From Rhodoferax sp. UBA5149 (GTDB lineage Bacteria; Pseudomonadota; Gammaproteobacteria; Burkholderiales; Burkholderiaceae_C), in assembly GCF_002413825.1 (NCBI RefSeq), contig NZ_DHXT01000003.1, forward strand, positions 7,612 to 14,403: 6,792 nucleotides of DNA. The letters run 5' to 3'. The number at the start of each line of letters is the position of its first letter. Position 1 is the first letter of the stretch. This document shows positions 1-6,087 of the stretch, one piece after another. Below the pieces are notes generated by a model. The model did not search any database. It was not told the origin of the DNA and saw only the letters and a list, made by a program, of their open reading frames with translations. The position numbers were made by a program, and so were the translations under genes.

Positions 1-181
1 AACGATCAGTTATTTTCAGCAGGCGCTGGGCGTGCGTCAGACGTTGGTTCAACAACCACTGGCCCACAGTGACACCAGTGATTTGCCTGAAGTGGCGCGT
101 GAAAGTGCGTCGACCCATACCTTCGATGTGAAAGGCGGTGCCCCAGCGTTGTGTTTGAGTCGAACTTTGCCACTGCGCTGG
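1..181 (-). pseudogene. AraC-family regulator, C-terminal HTH remnant, runs off left edge
   Basis: Read on the minus strand, the frame from 181 down to 1 is open and contains a clear AraC/XylS-type DNA-binding segment: 'MGRRTFTRHFRQITG' at about 118-74, followed by 'GQWLLNQRLTHAQRLL'. This matches the second helix-turn-helix region of GlxA-like AraC regulators, which bind DNA as transcription activators. The gene continues beyond the left edge. Upstream of position 124 the match fades: the expected first recognition helix is replaced by unrelated-looking sequence and an in-frame TAG lies at 184-182. No effector domain is present, and no good start with a ribosome binding site is visible (an ATG at 118 would leave half a domain). 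I infer a 5'-truncated remnant, although a frameshift or a divergent short form cannot be excluded. It lies downstream of the GGDEF-EAL gene in the same orientation but appears unrelated to that system. Confidence 0.6.
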
Positions 182-184
182 CTA

Positions 185-311
185 CCGACGAATGGATTGC
201 TGCTGAGGCCAGCGGTCAGACCCCCAGCGAGATAGCGTCATGGCCTCCAACGAGCGTGTATTATTGCTACCGCACGTCACTCGCCAATCGGGATGGCAAA
301 CGTTCATGTCA
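185..311. other. Unassigned spacer downstream of the GGDEF-EAL gene
   Basis: This 127-base stretch between the GGDEF-EAL stop codon and the AraC remnant holds no reading frame I recognise on either strand. I see no hairpin followed by a T-run that would serve as an intrinsic terminator; the best stem is GCTG/CAGC around 202-213, which is too short. It may be decayed sequence belonging to the truncated AraC gene. Confidence 0.4.
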
Positions 312-2027
312 TCAAACGCGAAGGGGACGTGATACGCCGCTTTTCAGCAAGTTGGCGAGCGCCTCTGCCAACACCGGTTGGCTGAAATAATTGCCTTGGC
401 CTTCGTCGCAATGCTGGGCCAGAAGAAACGCATGTTGCTCTGTTGTTTCCACACCCTCCGCAATGACTCGGTGTCTGAGGCTCTTTCCCATGCTGATCAC
501 GGCACTGACGATGGTGGCATCGTCCGTGTTGCTGGTCATATGGTTGACGAACGACTGGTCAATCTTCAAGGTATCGATCGGAAACCGCCTCAGATAGCTC
601 AGGCTGGAATAGCCGGTGCCGAAGTCATCAATCGCCAGCTTTACGCCCAGGTCGGCCAGCGCATGCAACACACCGTCGGTGGATTCTGCATCGCGCATCA
701 GGACGCTTTCGGTCAATTCGAGTTGCAAATAACGCGGCTCCAAACGCGTATCCGCAAGTGTCGCGCGGACGTAGTCAAGAAAATCCTTGGCGCGGAACTC
801 TAGCGCTGACGTGTTGACCGCGACTGTAATCGCTGGCAACCCGGCCTGCAACCAGGCACGGGCCTGCAGACACGCCTCGCGCAAGACCCAGCGGCCAATC
901 GGTAGGATCAGACCACAGTCTTCGGCAATTAGAACGAACTGTGCTGGCGACAGCAGCCCCAGGTCCGGATGCTGCCAGCGGATGAGCGCCTCGACGCCGA
1001 CAATTTCACCGCTTTGGAGGTCTATTTTGGGCTGGTAGTGCAACACAAATTCATTCCGTTCCAGCGCGCGGCGCAAACTGGCTTCGACGGATTGCCGCTC
1101 GACGGCACGAGCATTCATGTCCTGCTCGAAAAATTTATAGTTGTTGCGTCCGTTTTCCTTGGCAACGTACATTGCGGTGTCGGCACATTTGATCAGTGTG
1201 GGCGCATCCTGACCATCGTCGGGGTAAATGCTGATACCGATACTCACGCTGATATGGAGATCGTTTCCGTCAATTTGGTACGGCAGCGCGAGCGCTGCGA
1301 GCATCTTTTGCGCAGAGCGCGCAGCGTCTTCCGCATGCTCGATATACGGCAGCAGAAGCACGAATTCATCCCCGCCTTGGCGACTGACGGTGTCCGACTG
1401 ACGCACACAAGCCACCAGGCGTTGTGCAACCGACTGCAGCAGGCCGTCGCCCACTGCGTGTCCCAGGGAATCGTTGATGTGTTTAAAACGATCCAGGTCC
1501 ATGAACATCACCGCAAGCTGCCGGCATTGACGACGGGCCACCTCAATCGCCTGGTTCAGTCGGTCTTGCAACAGCATTCGATTGGGCAAATCGGTGAGCG
1601 CATCGTGATGTGCCAGATGATCCAGCTTAACTTTGGCTGTTTCGACTTGTTCTGTCAGCTTGTGCGCTTCAATGGCCGCCGTGACCAGGTGTGCGTTCGC
1701 TTGCTGCAACATCTGTACGTGATCGTCGGACCCTGTCTGCAAGGTTTCGCCCGCGCGAATGCCTTGCTCGCGTGCGGTAGCGGCCCCTTCGCGCAAATCG
1801 GCCGCCTCTTCACGCGCGGTGGCCTTCCCTTCGCGCAGTTCGGCCGCGTCTTCTCTTGCCGTGGCCAGTTTCTCGCGGCCCAGAACGGCCGCCTCATCCT
1901 CGACAACAGCGCTTTCCCTGCGCGTGATATCGTTTCTGAAGTTCGTTAAGGCGTTGTCTTTGTGCCGGTTTGACATGCCCATTTGACTGGAGGCATCGGA
2001 CACGCCGTCGTTGTAATTTTGTTTCAC
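312..2027 (-). CDS. Soluble GGDEF-EAL cyclic-di-GMP cyclase/phosphodiesterase with N-terminal heptad coiled coil
   Basis: Predicted cytoplasmic enzyme that makes and/or breaks cyclic-di-GMP. With the GTG start at 2027 it has 571 residues. Residues about 37-92 are R-E-x5 heptads, and about 93-138 form a second coiled-coil segment shared with the neighbouring kinase. The GGDEF domain follows (about 138-300): 'MDLDRFKHIND', intact 'GGDEF' at 218-222, and an RxxD inhibitory site 'RQSD' at 209-212, the usual five residues before it. The EAL domain (about 315-560) has 'EAL' at 346-348, 'ELTES', 'IDDFGTGYSS', 'LKID', 'IAEGVET' and 'GQGNYFSQP', so the metal-binding and catalytic residues look complete. 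There is no signal peptide, membrane helix, PAS or GAF domain. I prefer GTG at 2027 over ATG at 2033 because GGAGG at 2034-2038 directly abuts the ATG but lies six bases from the GTG. It is probably downstream in, or next to, the kaiC-kinase operon. Net activity cannot be told from sequence. Confidence 0.95.
   Translation of the reverse strand: MKQNYNDGVSDASSQMGMSNRHKDNALTNFRNDITRRESAVVEDEAAVLGREKLATAREDAAELREGKATAREEAADLREGAATAREQGIRAGETLQTGSDDHVQMLQQANAHLVTAAIEAHKLTEQVETAKVKLDHLAHHDALTDLPNRMLLQDRLNQAIEVARRQCRQLAVMFMDLDRFKHINDSLGHAVGDGLLQSVAQRLVACVRQSDTVSRQGGDEFVLLLPYIEHAEDAARSAQKMLAALALPYQIDGNDLHISVSIGISIYPDDGQDAPTLIKCADTAMYVAKENGRNNYKFFEQDMNARAVERQSVEASLRRALERNEFVLHYQPKIDLQSGEIVGVEALIRWQHPDLGLLSPAQFVLIAEDCGLILPIGRWVLREACLQARAWLQAGLPAITVAVNTSALEFRAKDFLDYVRATLADTRLEPRYLQLELTESVLMRDAESTDGVLHALADLGVKLAIDDFGTGYSSLSYLRRFPIDTLKIDQSFVNHMTSNTDDATIVSAVISMGKSLRHRVIAEGVETTEQHAFLLAQHCDEGQGNYFSQPVLAEALANLLKSGVSRPLRV
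1617..1877 (-). repeat. GGDEF-EAL copy of the heptad/coiled-coil module
   Basis: This is the partner of the module at 3320-3538 in the kinase gene. After six R-E-x5 heptads it carries 'TLQTGSDDHVQMLQQANAHL' and 'EAHKLTEQVETAKVKLD', which align without gaps to the kinase after the heptads. The segment ends directly at the start of the GGDEF domain ('HLAHHDALTDLPNR'). Confidence 0.8.
1771..1854 (-). repeat. Two imperfect 42-bp tandem units encoding R-E heptads
   Basis: Units 1771-1812 and 1813-1854 agree at 33 of 42 positions by hand count and keep the frame. Each encodes two heptads, of the form REEAADL-REGAATA and REDAAEL-REGKATA. Half-unit (21-bp) similarity continues into 1855-1877. The number of heptads is larger by exactly two (14 residues) than in the paralogous segment of the histidine kinase, so one 42-bp unit was probably gained here or lost there. 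Confidence 0.75.
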
Positions 2028-2033
2028 TACCAT

Positions 2034-2038
2034 CCTCC
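2034..2038 (-). promoter_or_regulatory. Ribosome binding site deciding the GGDEF-EAL start
   Basis: The minus strand reads GGAGG, then ATGGTA, then GTG. A perfect Shine-Dalgarno core lies zero bases from the ATG at 2033 and six bases from the GTG at 2027, so initiation at the GTG is favoured. The N-terminus changes only by two residues. Confidence 0.7.
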
Positions 2039-2044
2039 ATTAGC

Positions 2045-2058
2045 TGACAGGTCTGTCA
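2045..2058. promoter_or_regulatory. 14-bp dyad, possible operator upstream of GGDEF-EAL
   Basis: TGACAGGTCTGTCA is a perfect 6-bp inverted repeat with a two-base centre. It lies just before the ribosome binding site of the GGDEF-EAL gene. A two-base loop is too tight for an RNA hairpin, so a protein-binding dyad is more plausible. The binding protein is unknown, and a chance palindrome is possible. Confidence 0.35.
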
Positions 2059-2063
2059 TGTGC

Positions 2064-2100
2064 TGAGTGTGGGCTAGGCAAACCTATGCAGTCACACTCA
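2064..2100. repeat. Inverted repeat in kinase/GGDEF-EAL intergenic gap
   Basis: TGAGTGTG (2064-2071) and CACACTCA (2093-2100) are perfect 8-bp complementary arms around 21 bases, which themselves hold TAGG/CCTA (2075-2078 and 2083-2086) with a four-base loop. In the minus-strand transcript this would form an imperfect two-level hairpin just after the kinase stop codon. There is no following U-run, so it is not a standard intrinsic terminator. It could be an mRNA-processing or stabilising structure, or an operator. I found no convincing sigma-70 promoter in the 125-bp gap, so whether the GGDEF-EAL gene has its own promoter is open. Confidence 0.4.
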
Positions 2101-2152
2101 AACAATGAGTTAACGACGACTCGTTTCGCCAGCTTTCGACTGAACTGGTCGA

Positions 2153-3661
2153 TCATTTTGTTCTTGTTTTCGCAAATTCCAGCGCCCGATCCAGCGCTGC
2201 CATGAACTCGTTGATTTTGATCGGCTTCGTAAGATAGCCGAAGAAGCCGGCCTCCAGGCCTTTCTCGATGTCATGAGGCATGGAGTTGGCGCTCAGGGCC
2301 AGCACCGGGATGTATGTCGTTACCGGATCTTCACGCAGGATTTTCAAGGCCTGCAGTCCGCTGATGCCCGGCAGATTGATGTCCAGCAGGATCACCTGTG
2401 GCCGATGGCTTCGCGCCAACTCGATGCCGCGCACGCCATCCCCCGCACCCAGCAAGCGCATGTCGGGACGCCGTGCGATCAGTTGCTCGACCAGCGCCAT
2501 GTTGGCCCGGTTGTCTTCTATGTACAGCAGGGTGCGCAGCGCTGCGTCAGATTGAACAGGTGTCTGAACTGGCGTCAGCGGCTCGCCTGTATCGTGGACA
2601 AGCTGTGGTGCGTCCGCCAGTTTTAATTCGACCCAGAACACACTGCCCGCTCCGACGGTACTTTGCGCGCCGATTTCGCCTTCCATCAATTCGACCAGCC
2701 GCTTGCTCACCACCAGACCGATGCCGGTGCCTTCCTCGGCGCCGGCCTCTTGTCCCAGACGATTGAAGGGCTGGAACAACTGCGCGAGTTTTTCCGGGGC
2801 CAAGCCTTCGCCGCTGTCCTGTACGCTGATACGCAGGCGCCCCGCCGTAACGGCGCTGCAGGTGACGTCGACCGTTCCGCCCACCTTGTTGTATTTGATC
2901 GCGTTGGAAAGCAGATTGACGATCACCTGCTTTAACCGGGTCCGGTCGGCATAGACAAAGGAATCGCAATCGAATGGAGGAAAGCTGATGCGGATGCCGC
3001 CTTTTTGAGCCTGCGGTTCGATCATCGCCTGGCAATCGCGCAATACCTCAGTCAGCGATACGGGCTCCATCGATAGCGAAAGCTTGCCGGACTCGATCAA
3101 GGCGAGATCGAGGATTTCGTTGATCAACTCCAGCAGATACCACCCGGCCCGAAGAATCTGGTCGAGGCTGCTCTTTTGGCTGGGCGTTGGCAAGGGCGAG
3201 CCCGACTCCAGGAGTTGCGCAAAACCGAGGATCGCATTGAGCGGAGAGCGCAACTCGTGGCTCATGCTGGAAAGAAAATCCGATTTGGCGAGGTTCGCGT
3301 TTTCCGCCACTAGCCAGGCGCGCTCCAGCTGAACTTTAGCCATTTCGAGTTGTTCAGTCAGTTTATGCGCTTCAACGGTAGCGATGACCAGCTGAGAGTT
3401 CGCTTGCTGCAGCATCAGCATATGATCGTCTGACGCTGCCTGTAGCGTCTGCGCCGCGAGAATATTGCGCTCGCGCACGTTGACCGAATTTTCACGCAAT
3501 TGCATAGCGTTTTCGCGTGCCGTGACCGATTTCTCGCGATTTAGAATTGCCACTTCATTGGCAATAGCGACTAGCGCCAACCTGTCTTGGTACTGACGTG
3601 ACTGGCCCGAATGACCGAGGTCATCGGTATTGGTTGTGCCATCAATGTCAGAGTTGTTCAT
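2153..3661 (-). CDS. Soluble hybrid histidine kinase with C-terminal receiver and heptad coiled-coil N-terminus
   Basis: Predicted cytoplasmic sensor kinase of 502 residues that autophosphorylates on His and can pass phosphate to its own receiver. Residues 42-69 are four R-E-x5 heptads. About 70-120 is a coiled coil nearly identical in pattern to that of the GGDEF-EAL protein ('SDDHMLMLQQANSQLV', 'EAHKLTEQ'). The HisKA domain has 'MSHELRSPLN' with H135. The ATPase domain shows the N-box 'NLLSNAIKYNK' (N253), G1 'DSGEGL' (282), F-box 'LFQPFNRLG' and G2 'GTGIGL' (311). The receiver (about 375-495) has acidic 'IED' (382-383), phosphoacceptor D427 in 'ILLDINLPG' and K479 in 'LTKP'. No membrane segment or PAS/GAF sensor is present, so the coiled coil is probably the input. 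Its ATG shares one base with the stop of the KaiC gene (TAATG), preceded by GGAAGGCGG, which implies translational coupling. No output response regulator lies in the window. Confidence 0.95.
   Translation of the reverse strand: MNNSDIDGTTNTDDLGHSGQSRQYQDRLALVAIANEVAILNREKSVTARENAMQLRENSVNVRERNILAAQTLQAASDDHMLMLQQANSQLVIATVEAHKLTEQLEMAKVQLERAWLVAENANLAKSDFLSSMSHELRSPLNAILGFAQLLESGSPLPTPSQKSSLDQILRAGWYLLELINEILDLALIESGKLSLSMEPVSLTEVLRDCQAMIEPQAQKGGIRISFPPFDCDSFVYADRTRLKQVIVNLLSNAIKYNKVGGTVDVTCSAVTAGRLRISVQDSGEGLAPEKLAQLFQPFNRLGQEAGAEEGTGIGLVVSKRLVELMEGEIGAQSTVGAGSVFWVELKLADAPQLVHDTGEPLTPVQTPVQSDAALRTLLYIEDNRANMALVEQLIARRPDMRLLGAGDGVRGIELARSHRPQVILLDINLPGISGLQALKILREDPVTTYIPVLALSANSMPHDIEKGLEAGFFGYLTKPIKINEFMAALDRALEFAKTRTK
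3320..3538 (-). repeat. Kinase copy of the heptad/coiled-coil module shared with GGDEF-EAL gene
   Basis: The codons for kinase residues 42-114 are clearly similar, in both protein and DNA, to 1617-1877 in the GGDEF-EAL gene. Long blocks match, for example the DNA for 'LQQAN' and 'EAHKLTEQ'. The copy here has four heptads against six in the other gene. I infer duplication of one coding module fused to two different enzymes. Confidence 0.8.
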
Positions 3662-5154
3662 TACCGCCTTCCATCACCTGGTTGTTCTGGCGACGGGGTG
3701 ATCATGGGTTGCCCCGTCATGATGCCGGCATACTCAGACAAGGTCTCGCCAAGAACGATACCGTCGTCTGTTATGTCAAACGATCGAATGTCCTTGCTGT
3801 GCTGGCTGCCGCGGACTTTAACGACCGAGATGGCGCGTTTGAATTGACCGGCGATTTCAATATAGCGCTGCACGATGATGGCGTCCGCAAGAAAAGCGCT
3901 TCCATAGGGACTGAAGCGCAAATCGGTGTAGCGGTCTTCCAGTTCCGAAGTCATCAATACTGTCACGCCCATACCGGTCAACTCGGCAACCATCCGGTAC
4001 AGTGATCCTCGAAAATCCTCGCTGAACTCAGGTGCCAGTGCCAACTCGAACCCTGACAACGAGTCAATGACGACGCGCTTGGCCTTCATCCGGGTAATCA
4101 TTTCGATCAAGTCATGCAAGGTTTCATCAATCGACAAGTCCAGGGAACGCGTGTCGATCACCCCCACCTGGCCGGCCTGGACCAGTGAATGCAACTTTTT
4201 ATTGCCCAGCAGTTGGCTGGGGCTTTTCTCAAAGGCCGCAATCACGCCGGGTTCGCCCCTGCGTGCACCTTCGGCAAGAAATTCTGTCGTTAATATGGTT
4301 TTCCCGCAACCCGATGGCCCGACTACCAGTAGCGAATAGCCAACCGGCAAGCCACCTCCCAACATATCATCCAGGCCAGGTATTCCCATTGGCACACGGG
4401 ACTCTTCAATAGATGCCTTGGTGGTTAATTCAGCCCCTGTGCTGTCTTTAACCATCGCACGCGGGAAAACCCGAATTCCGTCATTGCCAACACGGAAAGT
4501 ATGCAAACCCGGGGCCTGCGCCTGGCCCCGCATTTTGACAACTTGTATCTTGCGCACCATGGAGTTGCGATGCAAATTTTGCGAGAGCCACAGAATGCCG
4601 TCCGCCACGGTAAAGACCGCGCTTGACTCTAATTCTGGTGTCAAATATTCGCCAACTAGAAATGTGGTTGCCTGCCAGCTTGTCATTTGCATTCCCAGTC
4701 GCTGCACGAACCCCTGCAACTCCGACGCCCCCTGTTCCTTCTGCTTTCCCGCCTGCACGACGGATCGAAAGGAATCAACAAAAACAAGGCTGGGCGCATA
4801 GTCTTTTACCTCTTCGGCAATACGTGACATGACGCGGGAAAAATGTCCCTCCAGCAAGTCTGCGGACAGGTTGACGTAGCGGATCGATTCATTGACTTTG
4901 TCAATGTCAAAAAATGGAAATTGTTGTTGATAACGCAGCATCTTCAAAGCGGGCTCCCCCAATACCGTGAAGAACAGGGCCCTATTATTCGGTGTTGCCA
5001 GCGAGAACATGATCTGATGCGCGAGCGTTGTCTTTCCGCTTCCGGGTGTGCCCGCAATCAGGTTGAACGAAAATTCGGGCAGGCCGCCACCCAGCAGTTG
5101 GTCCAGACCCGGTACGCCAGTTTTCAGACGACGTATTCTTACCTTCTTATCCAA
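3661..5154 (-). CDS. KaiC-like double-domain RecA-type ATPase
   Basis: Two tandem KaiC/RecA domains in 497 residues (TTG start), close to the length of cyanobacterial KaiC. The family forms ATP-hydrolysing hexamers that act as switches or clocks. Domain 1 begins 'TGVPGLDQLLGGG' with Walker A 'GTPGSGKT' (35-42) and Walker B Asp127. Domain 2 begins 'MGIPGLDDMLGGG' with Walker A 'GPSGCGKT' (279-286) and 'VVIDS' Asp364, and ends with the KaiC-typical 'VVKVRGSQHSKDIRSFDI'. By hand alignment, the KaiC phosphosites S431/T432 correspond to A420/F421, and the paired catalytic glutamates are G66-E67 and E309-K310, so each domain keeps only one. KaiA and KaiB are absent. I chose TTG at 5154 because AAGGAGT lies seven bases before it; ATG at 5181 has no comparable site and would extend the overlap with the 140-aa gene to 35 bp. 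Its stop overlaps the kinase start, so they are co-translated. This is a KaiC-family signalling ATPase, not a proven clock. Confidence 0.93.
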   Translation of the reverse strand: MDKKVRIRRLKTGVPGLDQLLGGGLPEFSFNLIAGTPGSGKTTLAHQIMFSLATPNNRALFFTVLGEPALKMLRYQQQFPFFDIDKVNESIRYVNLSADLLEGHFSRVMSRIAEEVKDYAPSLVFVDSFRSVVQAGKQKEQGASELQGFVQRLGMQMTSWQATTFLVGEYLTPELESSAVFTVADGILWLSQNLHRNSMVRKIQVVKMRGQAQAPGLHTFRVGNDGIRVFPRAMVKDSTGAELTTKASIEESRVPMGIPGLDDMLGGGLPVGYSLLVVGPSGCGKTILTTEFLAEGARRGEPGVIAAFEKSPSQLLGNKKLHSLVQAGQVGVIDTRSLDLSIDETLHDLIEMITRMKAKRVVIDSLSGFELALAPEFSEDFRGSLYRMVAELTGMGVTVLMTSELEDRYTDLRFSPYGSAFLADAIIVQRYIEIAGQFKRAISVVKVRGSQHSKDIRSFDITDDGIVLGETLSEYAGIMTGQPMITPSPEQPGDGRR

Positions 5155-5569
5155 TTTTGAACTCCTTGTCGGCTGTACCATGAGTTTCTTGGCCCCATGC
5201 CGAACGCAAAATGCGGGTGGTCAGCTGTTCGCCGATTAGCGATGCCAGGATGTCGGTAAACGTGATCAGCAGCAGTCGATTAGCTTGACTGACAAGTGCC
5301 GGTGCTTGTCCTTCAAAACTCATTTTCAATTCGGCGAACCGGTGATTAGCATTTGGTGGCAACGAGCTGACCGCGAGCCATGGAAATGTTGACTGCGTAA
5401 GGAACACACTTCGCGCGTAAAGTGAACTGAAACCACCCTCACCGACGATCGAAATGATTTGGGTCGCCATCTGCTCCCACAAGTCAATCGCGCTATCCGC
5501 AACATTTTCAGTCTGCAGCGCCAGGAGGCGCGAAACTAATTGGTGCCGCAGCAAGTCATTGGTTTCCAT
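5147..5569 (-). CDS. Uncharacterised 140-residue helical protein coupled to KaiC
   Basis: I do not recognise this protein. It is mostly predicted helical: an N-terminal amphipathic stretch (about 1-42), a Gly/aromatic segment 'EGGFSSLYARSVFL' (44-57), a polar loop with 'PPNANHR' (71-77), a hydrophobic helix 'LITFTDILASLIGEQL' (101-116) and 'TRILRSAWG' (118-126), then a charged tail. It has no signal peptide, and the hydrophobic helix contains Asp and Glu, so it is probably soluble. It is not a thioredoxin-fold KaiB and shows no catalytic motif. The ATG at 5569 has no clear Shine-Dalgarno sequence, and no other start precedes the stop at 5611. It lies 39 bp after the PilZ gene and overlaps the KaiC start by 8 bp. 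Tight coupling suggests an adaptor or regulator of the ATPase (inference). Confidence 0.8.
   Translation of the reverse strand: METNDLLRHQLVSRLLALQTENVADSAIDLWEQMATQIISIVGEGGFSSLYARSVFLTQSTFPWLAVSSLPPNANHRFAELKMSFEGQAPALVSQANRLLLITFTDILASLIGEQLTTRILRSAWGQETHGTADKEFKIG
5160..5166 (-). promoter_or_regulatory. Ribosome binding site deciding the KaiC start
   Basis: The minus strand reads AAGGAGT, then TCAAAA, then TTG at 5154-5152. This lies inside the end of the upstream 140-aa gene, whose stop TAA is at 5149-5147. The arrangement favours the TTG start and couples the two genes through an 8-bp overlap. Confidence 0.65.
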
Positions 5570-5608
5570 AAGAAGGATATTGTTAGCCTGACGACATAAT
5601 GGATCGCG

Positions 5609-6025
5609 TTACGGAATATGCATGCATAACGCTTTATGGCCTTCACTAATTAGCGAATTCGATGAATGTATCTGAGTTTCCATAACGCTGAAGTGAGCGT
5701 CAATGACCTCAATGCCATCAGGGAAAAAAGGGCTCACAAACTTGGCGGCAATACCCAGCAGGCCGTCGTAACAGCCCATTCGCACCACTTCGCCCTCGCA
5801 CTGCAACTTTAATTTCTGACCCCGTACAACCACTTCAACCGTAAAGTTCACATTCGATCCAGGCTCTCGCGTCGTTTCGGTTTCGAAATAAATTCCGCTT
5901 GCGCTGATATTGCGGGAAAAACCCCGAATTCCCCCGAGCTCGACAGGCAACTCGGTATCGAATCGGTCAGCGCCCCGTTCATATTTAAAAGTTGAAGTTT
6001 TGCTTAGTTTTTTCATGAGATTCAT
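5609..6025 (-). CDS. PilZ-domain cyclic-di-GMP receptor
   Basis: Small cytoplasmic protein of 138 residues with the hallmarks of a cyclic-di-GMP-binding PilZ domain: 'RGADR' (R17 and R21, the RxxxR motif), then 'NISASG' (39-44, the [D/N]xSxxG motif), and alternating beta-strand sequence such as 'IYFETET', 'VNFTVEVVVRGQKLKLQCEGEVVRM' split over strands, and 'GLLGIAAKFVSP'. Such proteins change shape on binding cyclic-di-GMP and act on motility, exopolysaccharide or a protein partner. The motif-bearing N-terminus is complete. The last 25 residues after the barrel ('SSNSLISEGHKALC') are not a feature I recognise. A TGA lies two codons before the ATG at 6025, so no longer form is possible; Met4 is an alternative start, and the ribosome binding site (GATGAG) is weak. 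It precedes the 140-aa gene by 39 bp in the same direction, so it probably belongs to the operon as its receptor arm. Confidence 0.88.
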   Translation of the reverse strand: MNLMKKLSKTSTFKYERGADRFDTELPVELGGIRGFSRNISASGIYFETETTREPGSNVNFTVEVVVRGQKLKLQCEGEVVRMGCYDGLLGIAAKFVSPFFPDGIEVIDAHFSVMETQIHSSNSLISEGHKALCMHIP

Positions 6026-6087
6026 GGCTCATCAGCATCAAACCAGGTTACGAAAAACTGCAATACGCGACGTAGTGCAGGCCCAAC

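Noticed and set aside
202..213. GCTG/CAGC hairpin as terminator for the operon
   Set aside because: The stem has only four base pairs and no T-run follows.
969..1949. 326-codon open frame on the plus strand
   Set aside because: It lies fully antisense to the GGDEF-EAL gene, whose motifs are intact. Its length comes from the codon pattern of that gene, and its protein matches nothing I recognise.
2547..3035. 162-codon minus-strand frame inside the kinase gene
   Set aside because: It is out of frame with the kinase and Arg-rich, as expected for a shifted reading of a GC-rich gene.
5618..5627. ATGCATGCAT palindrome
   Set aside because: It lies inside the PilZ coding end and is short and simple, with no supporting context.
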